Assembly (NCBI GenBank): GCA_937995745.1
Contig: CALKIU010000180.1
Span: forward strand, 1 to 12,299
Direction: 5' to 3'
DNA: 12,299 nt
Origin: an uncultured Bacillaceae bacterium
GTDB lineage: Bacteria > Bacillota > Bacilli > Bacillales > Cytobacillaceae
This document shows positions 6,077 through 12,299 of the stretch, piece after piece. Each line of letters starts with the position of its first letter. The stretch's first letter is position 1. The notes below the pieces were generated by a model. It made no database searches and was not told the DNA's origin. It worked only from the letters and a program-made list of their open reading frames with translations. Made by a program: the position numbers and the translations under genes.

Positions 6077-6628
6077 TTATTTGGCAATGGACTGAAGAGC
6101 CTTTTTAAACGCTTCAAAGTCTTTTTCCGAAAACAGGACAAATACCGCTTCGCCAAAGGACCGCTCTTTTAAATAATCATAAACGGTGCGCACGGAAATC
6201 TCTGCGGCCCGGTTGATCGGGAAGCGGTACGCCCCTGTTGAAATGGCCGGGAAGGAGATGCTTTTGATTCCGTGCTTTTGCGCCAATTCCAATGAATTCC
6301 GGAAACAGTCGGCCAAGAGTTCGTCTTCATTATTCGCGCCGCCGTGCCAAACGGGCCCGACCGTATGGATGACATATTTGGCTGGCAACTTGTACCCTTT
6401 TGTCATGACGGCCTGTCCGGTCGGCAGGAGTTCCCCTTTCAAATCTTCCCGGCGGATTTTCTTGCACTCTTCCAACAGCTCCGGACCCGCCGCCCTGTGA
6501 ATGGCCCCGTCCACGCCTCCGCCGCCGAGAAGCGTCCCGTTGGCCGCATTGACGATCGCTTCCGTCTTTTGCGCGGTGATATCGCCGACAACAAGCCGGA
6601 GAATATTTCCGTTGACAGTAACCTCCAT
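6077..6628 (-). CDS. Macro domain protein, O-acetyl-ADP-ribose deacetylase type
   Basis: 183 residues, a stand-alone macro domain close in length to E. coli YmdB (177). Visible signature: VVGDIT (13-18), AIVNAANGTLLGGGGVDGAI (24-43) for ADP-ribose binding with the conserved Asn and Asp40, GQAVMTKGYKLPAKYVIHTVGPVW (71-94), and SFPAISTGAYRFP (125-137), the glycine-rich phosphate loop. MacroD-type enzymes remove ADP-ribose from acidic residues and hydrolyse O-acetyl-ADP-ribose in the cytoplasm. The start at 6628 has GGAGGGG 7 bp upstream. It is monocistronic, with its own promoter and a downstream terminator, and nothing nearby suggests an ADP-ribosyltransferase partner, so a housekeeping metabolite-repair role is the simplest reading. 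The fold assignment is firm; the preferred substrate is inferred. Confidence 0.9.
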   Translation of the reverse strand: MEVTVNGNILRLVVGDITAQKTEAIVNAANGTLLGGGGVDGAIHRAAGPELLEECKKIRREDLKGELLPTGQAVMTKGYKLPAKYVIHTVGPVWHGGANNEDELLADCFRNSLELAQKHGIKSISFPAISTGAYRFPINRAAEISVRTVYDYLKERSFGEAVFVLFSEKDFEAFKKALQSIAK

Positions 6629-6660
6629 AAGAAATCCCCTCCCTCTGTGCTTATACTTCT

Positions 6661-6689
6661 ATTTTACTCTCTTTTGCCAACAGCAACAA
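6661..6689 (-). promoter_or_regulatory. Possible promoter of the macro-domain gene
   Basis: Minus strand: TTGTTG (6689-6684), 17-bp spacer, TAAAAT (6666-6661). The -35 is weak (TTG only). A second -10-like hexamer, TATAAG, lies just downstream. Confidence 0.35.
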
Positions 6690-6735
6690 AAACTTGCAAA
6701 AACCGCCCAGGGGGGATCCTGGCCGCTTTTTCAAA

Positions 6736-6775
6736 AAATACGCAAAAAGCGCCGCCCGCACCGGGAACAGCGCTT
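6736..6775 (-). terminator. Terminator of menA
   Basis: On the minus strand AAGCGC (6775-6770) pairs with GCGCTT (6752-6747), with an inner CCG/CGG pair, followed by TTTTTGCGTATTTTTT. It starts about 30 bp after the menA stop codon. Confidence 0.65.
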
Positions 6776-6806
6776 CTTATTGAACTATGGAGCTACTGCG
6801 GCAAAA

Positions 6807-7715
6807 CTACAGCAGATAATTAATCAATAATCCCGCCGAAAGCAGGAAACTGAAAACGGTGTTGGTCATCGCCGTTGATTTCATGGCGATTTTCATATAT
6901 TGCGGTTCTTCGGCGCCCTTTCGGAAACCGATGATGGCTGAAATCGGTTTCGGCAAGCCAAGGAATAGAATCAAGGCCCACGGACTGATGTAGCCTAACA
7001 GGACAATCAAAACAATCCAAAGATACGCCGTTGCAAAAGCAAGCCCCAACACGGTCACGGCCCGCTCTCTTCCGAGGAGTATCGGCAAGGTTTTGCGGCC
7101 GCCTCTTTTATCTTCTTCAATATCGCGGATGTTGTTGGACATGTTGATGGCGCCGACTAAAATTCCGATTGGAATGGAAATGAGCACACTTTCCAGCGTG
7201 ATGATGCCGGTTTGGATAAAGAAGGCGATCAGGACAAAACCTGTGCCCATAAACAATCCGGAAAAAAGTTCGCCAAACGGCGTATAGGCGATCGGGTACG
7301 GTCCGCCGGTATACAAGTAGCCTACCGCCATTCCGATAAGCCCGATGACAGCCAGCCACCAGCTGGAGTTCATGCAAATGTACACGCCGATGAAGGCGGC
7401 AAACACGTATAATAATACGGCGGTCATGAGCACGTTTTTCGGTTTTAACCCGTGGCGGACAATCCCCCCGCCGATGCCGACCGATTCGGCTGTGTCCAAT
7501 CCGCGTTTAAAGTCGTAATATTCATTAAATAAATTCGTCGCAATTTGCAGCGCCAAGCAAGCAATCATCATCGCCGCAAACATCAGCCAGTTGATTTCGG
7601 TGACGTAAAGGGCAGCCACCGTTCCCAAAATGATCGGGCCGAAGCTTGCCGTTAATGTATGCGGGCGCGTCATCTGCCACATTAATTTTACAGGACTGAT
7701 TTCTTGTTTCTGCAT
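6807..7715 (-). CDS. menA: 1,4-dihydroxy-2-naphthoate polyprenyltransferase (MenA)
   Basis: Membrane enzyme that attaches the polyprenyl chain to 1,4-dihydroxy-2-naphthoate, giving demethylmenaquinone. 302 residues, normal for the family, with about eight or nine hydrophobic helices. The two Asp-rich UbiA-superfamily motifs are present: NEYYDFKRGLD (64-74) and NNIRDIEEDKRGGRKTL (194-210), which bind the polyprenyl diphosphate through magnesium. TRPHTLTASFGPIILGT near the N-terminus is typical of MenA rather than of haem O or chlorophyll synthases. The start at 7715 keeps the conserved N-terminus, but the ribosome binding site is weak (AGGGAAG about 13 bp away). It has its own promoter and terminator and belongs with respiratory quinone synthesis; no other men gene is in the window. 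Confidence 0.93.
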   Translation of the reverse strand: MQKQEISPVKLMWQMTRPHTLTASFGPIILGTVAALYVTEINWLMFAAMMIACLALQIATNLFNEYYDFKRGLDTAESVGIGGGIVRHGLKPKNVLMTAVLLYVFAAFIGVYICMNSSWWLAVIGLIGMAVGYLYTGGPYPIAYTPFGELFSGLFMGTGFVLIAFFIQTGIITLESVLISIPIGILVGAINMSNNIRDIEEDKRGGRKTLPILLGRERAVTVLGLAFATAYLWIVLIVLLGYISPWALILFLGLPKPISAIIGFRKGAEEPQYMKIAMKSTAMTNTVFSFLLSAGLLINYLL

Positions 7716-7745
7716 CTTTCGTTCACAACTTCCCTGTCATATTTT

Positions 7746-7818
7746 CGGAAGCGTTTCATGATTCTTCGGCTTCCGTTTTACAACAATATATTATAGCAAT
7801 AATTAATAGGCCTTTCTA
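7746..7818 (-). promoter_or_regulatory. menA promoter and leader hairpin
   Basis: Minus strand -10 TATAAT (7795-7790), preceded after 17 bp by TAGAAA (7818-7813), which matches 4 of 6 bases of the -35 consensus. The leader of about 68 nt contains CGGAAGC (7746-7752) and GCTTCCG (7769-7775), a 7-bp stem with a 16-nt loop. This is an ordinary hairpin; I could not match it to a known riboswitch. Confidence 0.5.
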
Positions 7819-7923
7819 TCATTCTGGGAATTTAACAACTAGTACCGGCAATGGCAAGTCCGGGAAAAGGATTTATTGCAGGATTGTTGTATTTCCGGAG
7901 TTTTGAAACAGGAGGACCGGTGG

Positions 7924-8181
7924 ATGGAAACGATGCTTGGCCAAAATGAGGATTTAACCGTGATAATTGATGGAAACAAGGGCGGATGTTGGAGACGATT
8001 TTGCGCCAGAAAAAATTATAGTATGCAGCGCAAAAATTCCCTTCCTGTTCCCCGGAGGGCGTGCCTGTTTGAAAATTCTTCGGAGAATTGCTGGCGTCGG
8101 ACCTTTTTCGACAACAAAAAAAGACGGCCGCAGACTGCGCATAAAGAGCAGTTTGCAGCCGTCCCCGCGCTATTGGCATAA
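7924..8181 (+). other. Doubtful small ORF, possibly frameshifted
   Basis: An 85-codon ORF with an excellent AGGAGG (7910-7915) 8 bp before its ATG, starting METMLGQNEDLTVIIDGNKG. Only the first 20 or so residues look protein-like; beyond them the frame becomes Arg/Cys-rich and runs through the hcp terminator. If the frame shifts at about 7981, the continuation ADVGDDFAPEKIIVCSAK looks more natural. I recognise no family in either version. It could be a decayed small gene or chance. It occupies most of the 513-bp gap between menA and hcp. Confidence 0.25.
8114..8163 (-). terminator. Strong terminator of hcp
   Basis: On the minus strand GACGGCTGCAAACTGC (8163-8148) pairs with GCAGTCTGCGGCCGTC (8138-8123) with one mismatch and one wobble, followed by seven T. 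It lies 65 bp after the hcp stop codon. Confidence 0.8.
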
Positions 8182-8228
8182 ACGTCTCTCCGGCAATGCG
8201 TTTGGACAAAACGGATTCGGGTCTTTTA

Positions 8229-9878
8229 TTACTGAGCCATGAACATTTCGATATCTTCGTCCACGGTGCTGATCCCGCCGATTCCGAAGTTTTCCACCAG
8301 CACCTTGGCTACATTCGGGGAGAGGAAGCCGGGCAAAGTCGGTCCGAGATGGATGTTTTTCACTCCCAAGTACAACAGGGCCAAGAGAACGATGACCGCT
8401 TTTTGTTCATACCAGGAAATATTGTAGGCAATCGGCAGATCGTTCACATCTTCCAGTCCGAAAACTTCCTTCAACTTAAGGGCGATGAGCGCCAGGGAAT
8501 AAGAATCATTGCATTGTCCCGCATCGAGGACACGGGGGATTCCGCCGATATCGCCCAAGTCCAGTTTATTGTAGCGGTATTTGGCACATCCGGCCGTCAA
8601 AATCACCGTATCCTTCGGCAATTTTTTGGCAAACTCCGAGTAGTAGCTTCTCGATTTCATTCTGCCGTCGCAACCGGCCATAACAAAAAACTTCTTAATG
8701 GCGCCGGATTTGACGGCATCTACTACTTTGTCGGCCAAGGCAAACACTTGCTCATGGGCAAAACCTCCGACAATTTTTCCTGTTTCCAGTTCCGTCGGCG
8801 GAGGGAGTTGTTTGGCCAATGCAATGATCTCGGAAAAATCTTTGCGGCCGTTCTCATCCGCTTCAATATGTTTGCAGCCCGGGTAACCAACCGCGCCGGT
8901 TGTAAAAATTCTGTGAATATGTTCTTTCCGCGGTGGAACGAGACAGTTGGTCGTAAACAACACGGGGCCGTTGAATGCTTCGATTTCTTCTCTTTGCTGC
9001 CACCAGGCATTGCCGTAGTTGCCGACAAAATGATCGTATTTCTTAAAGGCCGGATAGTAATGGGCCGGGAGCATTTCCCCGTGGGTATATACATCCACGC
9101 CGGTTCCTTCCGTTTGTTCCAGCAATTGCTCCAAATCTTTTAAATCGTGGCCGGACACAAGGATGGCCGGGTTGTTTCTCACGCCGATATTCACTTCGGT
9201 AATTTCCGGATGGCCGTAAGCGCTTGTGTTGGCTTCGTCGAGAAGAGCCATCACTTCAACGCCGTATTTCCCGGTTTCCAGCGCAAGAGTCACCAGCTCG
9301 TCCACGGTTAATGCGTCATCGAGCGTTTTCGCCAGCGTGTGGATCATAAACTCGTCAATTTCTTCTTTTTCTTTTCCTAAAACGCGGGCATGGTAGGCAT
9401 AGGCGGCCATGCCTTTGATTCCGTACGTAATCATTTCTCTTAAGGAGCGGATATCTTCATCTTTTGTGGCCAACACGCCCACTTCAGGAGCTTCCGCTTT
9501 TGCAAAAATGTCCTCATCGGAAGAAGCGGTCCATTCGGCCGCATCATGCAATCCCGTTAAAGCAATCCCCTTTTCCTGCAATTCCTTTTTCAACCGGTCC
9601 CGCAGTTCCAATCCGTCTTTTATATAACGGACGAATCGATCATCATCCCAATTGACATTTGTAATGGTCATGAAAAGTCCGTTTGTGAGATAGTCCTTCA
9701 CTTCCGGAAATTTGATGCCCGCCTTCAAACCTTCTGCGGCAACAACTGAAATCCCTTTCAAAACATAAACCAGCAAATCCTGCAAATTGGAAAGCCCTTC
9801 GCTTTTTCCGCAAACACCTTGAATGGTGCAGCCCGTCCCTTTCAACGTTTCCTGACATTGATAGCAAAACATGCTCAT
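8229..9878 (-). CDS. hcp: Hybrid cluster protein (hydroxylamine reductase)
   Basis: 549 residues, full length. Cytoplasmic iron-sulfur protein that reduces hydroxylamine in vitro and acts as a nitric oxide reductase/S-nitrosylase in enteric bacteria. The N-terminal cubane motif is Cys5, Cys8, Cys17, Cys23, spacing CX2CX8CX5C, the class I pattern of strict anaerobes and not the CX2CX11CX6C of enterics. All hybrid-cluster ligands line up with the Desulfovibrio vulgaris protein: His244, Glu268, Cys312, Cys403 (the persulfide position), Cys431, Cys456, Glu491, Lys493. The start at 9878 has AAGGAGGA 7-8 bp upstream; a second ATG two codons later is further away. No separate hcr reductase gene is adjacent. 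It is most likely activated by the Crp/Fnr-type regulator encoded just upstream. Confidence 0.95.
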   Translation of the reverse strand: MSMFCYQCQETLKGTGCTIQGVCGKSEGLSNLQDLLVYVLKGISVVAAEGLKAGIKFPEVKDYLTNGLFMTITNVNWDDDRFVRYIKDGLELRDRLKKELQEKGIALTGLHDAAEWTASSDEDIFAKAEAPEVGVLATKDEDIRSLREMITYGIKGMAAYAYHARVLGKEKEEIDEFMIHTLAKTLDDALTVDELVTLALETGKYGVEVMALLDEANTSAYGHPEITEVNIGVRNNPAILVSGHDLKDLEQLLEQTEGTGVDVYTHGEMLPAHYYPAFKKYDHFVGNYGNAWWQQREEIEAFNGPVLFTTNCLVPPRKEHIHRIFTTGAVGYPGCKHIEADENGRKDFSEIIALAKQLPPPTELETGKIVGGFAHEQVFALADKVVDAVKSGAIKKFFVMAGCDGRMKSRSYYSEFAKKLPKDTVILTAGCAKYRYNKLDLGDIGGIPRVLDAGQCNDSYSLALIALKLKEVFGLEDVNDLPIAYNISWYEQKAVIVLLALLYLGVKNIHLGPTLPGFLSPNVAKVLVENFGIGGISTVDEDIEMFMAQ

Positions 9879-9921
9879 GAATCGCGTCCTCCTTCATCCC
9901 TTTCGTTTGCTTCCAACGTTC

Positions 9922-9963
9922 ATGTTAAAAAAAGAGGGCCTCTTTTTCGGTATCAAATGTTAC
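9922..9963 (-). promoter_or_regulatory. hcp promoter with GTATC-N4-GTTAC operator at -41.5
   Basis: The near-palindrome GTATC-AAAT-GTTAC occupies 9950-9963. On the minus strand the -10-like hexamer TAACAT is at 9927-9922, so transcription should start near 9915 and the operator centre is at -41.5. There is no good -35 hexamer at the right distance, as expected for a class II activated promoter. The same half-sites and the same spacing occur before the regulator gene. Confidence 0.6.
9927..9947 (-). terminator. A/T-rich hairpin between regulator gene and hcp
   Basis: On the minus strand AAAAAGAG (9947-9940), loop GCC, CTCTTTTT (9936-9929), then more T. It lies about 90 bp after the regulator's stop codon and fits a terminator for it. 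It sits inside the hcp promoter, between the operator and the -10. Confidence 0.5.
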
Positions 9964-10039
9964 GGAAAGAGGAGCGATTAAAATTGTCAATTTTCTGTCA
10001 CAAATCCCGCCGCAAAATGCCGCGGTCCGGCCGGCTGCC

Positions 10040-10756
10040 CTAGTTGGCCAGGCTTTTTTTCAACGACTCTATATCCATAATCCGGAAAGAATTTCTGTAG
10101 AAATCGATCAGTCCTTCTTCTTTCATATTTTTCAATTCCCGGGAAAGGGAAGGTCTGGGGACATTCAAAAACTCGGCCAGTTCATGTCTTTTGAGGGGAA
10201 TCGTGAACGTCCGCTTGCCGCATTGCTGGTACTGCTCCAAGAGATAGGTGCTGATTTTCGCCCGGATGCTTTTTAGAGATAAAATTTCCACTTTTCTGTT
10301 CAAATCGACCGCTTTACGGGAAATGATTTCAAGCATGTTGCGGATGAGCATGGTGTGGCCGGTGCAAACATTCGGACAAATGCCGACAATCCGGCTGGAC
10401 GGCAAAAATAAAATCGTCGTGTCGACGACCGGTTCAATCGTCGCCAGCGGTTCCCCGTTGGAAAAAACGGTAATTTCCCCGAAAATATCTCCGGCCGTTA
10501 ATTTGGACATAAAAATCCGGTCGCCCGCAAAATTTTCTTTAATGACCGCCACTTCGCCGTCTAAAATGATGCCAATATCCGAAAAACAGCTTTTTTCAAG
10601 CGTGACAAGCTCCTTCTGCCGGTACGTGACGATCCGCGATTGCAAGCACGTCAGCATGCGAATCAGTTCATCCCTCTCTATATTTTTAAACAATTCGGTT
10701 TGCAAAAGAAGATCGGCCCATTCGGCATAAATCGGCCGTTGTTTGACACTGTTCAT
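10040..10756 (-). CDS. Crp/Fnr-family transcriptional regulator, HcpR-like by context
   Basis: 238 residues. Residues about 20-130 form the cyclic-nucleotide-binding-like beta roll (for example DIGIILDGEVAVIKENFAGD and LTAGDIFGEITVFSNGEP). A long dimer helix runs about 135-160. Residues about 185-225 are a winged helix-turn-helix, with KRHELAEFLNVPRPSLSREL carrying the recognition helix. There is no N-terminal Fnr-type cysteine cluster, though Cys127 and Cys131 form a CxxxC. The start at 10756 has GGGGAG 7 bp upstream. It lies directly upstream of hcp on the same strand, 161 bp apart, and both promoters carry related palindromes, so it most likely activates hcp and itself in response to nitrosative or redox signals. 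HcpR-type regulators of this family control hcp in many anaerobes. The signal and cofactor are not visible. Confidence 0.88.
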   Translation of the reverse strand: MNSVKQRPIYAEWADLLLQTELFKNIERDELIRMLTCLQSRIVTYRQKELVTLEKSCFSDIGIILDGEVAVIKENFAGDRIFMSKLTAGDIFGEITVFSNGEPLATIEPVVDTTILFLPSSRIVGICPNVCTGHTMLIRNMLEIISRKAVDLNRKVEILSLKSIRAKISTYLLEQYQQCGKRTFTIPLKRHELAEFLNVPRPSLSRELKNMKEEGLIDFYRNSFRIMDIESLKKSLAN

Positions 10757-10806
10757 TTTACATCTCCCCTGCTGCCAATTTTTTCAACCGGCATGGTCCT
10801 AATTTG

Positions 10807-10848
10807 ATCTTAATCGAAAACGGCAAGGAATTTGGTAACGTATGTTAC
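10807..10848 (-). promoter_or_regulatory. Regulator promoter with GTAAC-N4-GTTAC operator at -41.5
   Basis: A perfect palindrome GTAAC (10835-10839), GTAT, GTTAC (10844-10848), extended by flanking TT and AA. The -10-like TAAGAT is at 10812-10807 on the minus strand, placing the start near 10800 and the operator centre at -41.5. The distance between hexamer and operator centre, 29.5 bp, is identical to that at hcp. Confidence 0.62.
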
Positions 10849-10859
10849 GAAATTTAGAA

Positions 10860-11117
10860 TTTTTTATTTTTTGGACATATTCTTTTCGCCCGGATGTGTT
10901 TCAGCGCCTGCACCAAATATTTACTACTTTGTTCTATCTTTTTGCCATTGGTCGATGTTAAAGTTCCCGCTTTTCCCCATTTATCCCGGCGTTCTCAGCA
11001 ATAATCCGGCTAAAACCTTGTTTTATCTGAATCGGCATTTTTTAGCAGACTCTTAAAATATTTGGCATTTTATAAGGGGACAAGCGCATATTTATGAAGG
11101 CGAGGGGGGATGGAAAT
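10860..11117 (+). other. Non-coding leader region of the alcohol dehydrogenase
   Basis: About 260 bp between the regulator's operator and the dehydrogenase start. I find no ORF with a credible start, no GTAAC palindrome and no clear Rex- or Fnr-type site. The region is T-rich, and a TATAAG-like hexamer near 11070-11080 could be a -10, but no matching -35 is convincing. Confidence 0.3.
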
Positions 11118-12134
11118 ATGATGAAAGCAGCGGTCGTTAATGAATTTAAAAAAGCATTGGAAATCAAGGAAGTGCCGATTCCGGAAATCGGCTACGGAGA
11201 AGTGCTTGTAAAAATGGAAGCTTGCGGTGTTTGCCATACGGACCTTCACGCCGCCCACGGGGATTGGCCGTTCAAGCCGAAGCTCCCTTTGATTCCCGGA
11301 CACGAAGGAGTCGGGGTCGTCGTCAAACTGGGCGAAGGCGTCACATCTCTTAAGGTGGGAGACCGAGTCGGGATTCCTTGGCTCTATTCTGCCTGCGGGG
11401 AATGCGAATATTGTCTGAGCGGAAACGAGACGCTTTGTCTCCGGCAACTGAACGGCGGATATACCGTTGACGGCTGTTATGCCGAGTATTGCAAAGCTCC
11501 CGCAGATTACGTCGCCCGCATTCCAAAGGGAGTCGATCCGGTTGAAATCGCCCCCATTCTTTGCGCGGGGGTGACCACTTATAAAGCGCTTAAGATCTCC
11601 GGCGCCAAACCCGGCGATTGGGTGGCCATTTACGGCATAGGCGGACTGGGGCATATCGCCCTCCAATATGCCAAAGCAATGGGCTTGAACACCGTGGCGG
11701 TTGATATTCTCGACGAGAAGATCGCCTTAGCGGAAGAACTTGGCGCAGATTTGGCCATCAACAGCAGAAAAACAGATCCGGTTCGATTCATTCGAAAAGA
11801 ACTGGGCGGTGTCCAAGCTTCCATCAGTGTCGCCGTTTCGCAAAAGGCGTTCGAACAAGCCTATCGTTCGGTTAAACGGGGAGGAACGATGGTGATCGTC
11901 GGCCTTCCGAATGGTGAACTGCCCATCCCTATTTTTGACACCGTTCTCAACGGAGTGACAGTGAAGGGGTCTATTGTCGGCACGAGAAAGGACATGCAGG
12001 AAGCATTGGACTTCGCCGCCCGGGGTAAAATCCGCCCGCAAATTGAAACCGCTCCATTAGAATCCATTAATGACGTATTTGACAGAATGCTCTCCGGAAA
12101 AATCAACGGCCGGGTTGTGCTGACCATGCAATAA
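11118..12134 (+). CDS. adhP: Zinc-dependent alcohol dehydrogenase (AdhP/ADH-T type)
   Basis: NAD-dependent interconversion of ethanol and other primary alcohols with aldehydes, cytoplasmic. Numbered from the second ATG (11121), catalytic zinc ligands Cys38 and His61 are present (CGVCHTDLHAAHGDWP and PGHEG), as are the four structural-zinc cysteines 92, 95, 98 and 106. The NAD-binding Rossmann loop is GIGGLGHIALQYAKAMG. The protein is 337-338 residues, the size of Geobacillus stearothermophilus ADH-T, and resembles it along its whole length. Start chosen at 11118 because AGGGGGG (11103-11109) lies 8 bp upstream; 11121 is equally conserved, and the ATG at 11094 lies ahead of this ribosome binding site and adds eight unrelated residues. 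It runs divergently from the regulator gene and could support fermentative redox balance; no shared operator is seen. Confidence 0.93.
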   Translation: MMKAAVVNEFKKALEIKEVPIPEIGYGEVLVKMEACGVCHTDLHAAHGDWPFKPKLPLIPGHEGVGVVVKLGEGVTSLKVGDRVGIPWLYSACGECEYCLSGNETLCLRQLNGGYTVDGCYAEYCKAPADYVARIPKGVDPVEIAPILCAGVTTYKALKISGAKPGDWVAIYGIGGLGHIALQYAKAMGLNTVAVDILDEKIALAEELGADLAINSRKTDPVRFIRKELGGVQASISVAVSQKAFEQAYRSVKRGGTMVIVGLPNGELPIPIFDTVLNGVTVKGSIVGTRKDMQEALDFAARGKIRPQIETAPLESINDVFDRMLSGKINGRVVLTMQ

Positions 12135-12148
12135 AAATAAGGTCGGGA

Positions 12149-12217
12149 GCTGTCCGAAAAGTGTCATCGTCTTGGAAGGTCGGCATGAGAATATGAAAAC
12201 AACGCTTTTTGGGCAGC
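12149..12217. repeat. Short element with IS-like terminal inverted repeats
   Basis: GCTGTCCGAAAAGTGT (12149-12164) and, inverted, ACGCTTTTTGGGCAGC (12202-12217) match at 13 of 16 positions. The sequence style (GCTGTCC.AAAA) resembles the ends of IS1182-like insertion sequences, with only 37 bp between. It could be a tiny MITE-like remnant, or simply serve as the hairpin terminator of the dehydrogenase gene, which ends 14 bp before it. Confidence 0.4.
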
Positions 12218-12232
12218 CAATTATGTTTTACT

Positions 12233-12250
12233 AACAGCGGAAGCACTGTT
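12233..12250. repeat. Small hairpin near the right edge
   Basis: AACAG (12233-12237) pairs with CTGTT (12246-12250). The strand used and the function are unknown; no gene is visible from 12218 to the window end. Confidence 0.25.
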
Positions 12251-12299
12251 GATGAAAATTTTATTTCCCGGAAAATTGTCGAAATGCATGCTGAAGGGG

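Noticed and set aside
7744..7760. cre-like sequence in the menA leader
   Set aside because: The spacing around the central CG does not fit TGWAARCGYTWNCW; the GGAAGC is better explained as one arm of a hairpin.
8196..9143. 315-codon plus-strand ORF antisense to hcp
   Set aside because: It is a shadow of the hcp gene, which has every cluster ligand; the composition is His/Arg/Gln/Phe-rich and typical of reverse-strand reading.
9985..10002. Fnr/Rex-like site TGTGAC...TTGACA upstream of hcp on the minus strand
   Set aside because: Only one half fits the Fnr consensus, and the spacing does not fit Rex; a TTGACA here also lacks a matching -10.
11070..11666. 198-codon minus-strand ORF over the alcohol dehydrogenase
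   Set aside because: It is a shadow of adhP, with no family resemblance or ribosome binding site.

Overview
The window looks like the chromosome of a low-to-moderate-GC, probably thermotolerant Bacillaceae (Caldibacillus/Geobacillus-like). The reasons are the alcohol dehydrogenase, which reads like the 337-residue ADH-T of Geobacillus stearothermophilus, strong AGGAGG-type ribosome binding sites, menaquinone synthesis (MenA), CcpA-type cre boxes and short rho-independent terminators. The genus is an inference from family resemblance.

Left part (1-4982) is a sugar/pentitol-type catabolic locus with a damaged edge. A minus-strand remnant of the C-terminal subunit of a split transketolase enters from the left edge. 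It is broken by a frameshift and an in-frame stop, and abuts a LacI-family regulator that has lost its DNA-binding half. Then come xylulokinase and a GpsA-like NAD-dependent dehydrogenase (both minus strand). Divergent from them is a SorC-family regulator. The intergenic regions carry three cre-like boxes, a good promoter for the dehydrogenase, a 41-42 bp spaced direct repeat and two inverted repeats that are candidate SorC operators. A plausible pathway is oxidation of a sugar-alcohol phosphate or pentulose production, phosphorylation by xylulokinase, and entry to the pentose phosphate pathway via transketolase. The true substrate is not visible.

Middle part (4983-8228) holds a 63-residue single-span membrane protein, an unrecognised 96-residue acidic helical protein whose 3' region holds a degenerate 52-bp tandem repeat with conserved hairpins, a macro-domain hydrolase, menA, and a 0.5-kb gap. 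The gap contains the menA promoter, the hcp terminator and one doubtful small ORF.

Right part (8229-12134) is an anaerobic/nitrosative-stress block: hybrid cluster protein (hcp), a Crp/Fnr-family regulator and a zinc alcohol dehydrogenase. The main observation is that the regulator gene and hcp both carry a GTAAC-N4-GTTAC type palindrome. In both cases it lies at exactly the same distance (29.5 bp) from a -10-like hexamer, which puts its centre at -41.5. This is the class II activator geometry and suggests an autoregulated HcpR-like two-gene regulon. The right edge has a short inverted-repeat element that resembles insertion-sequence ends.
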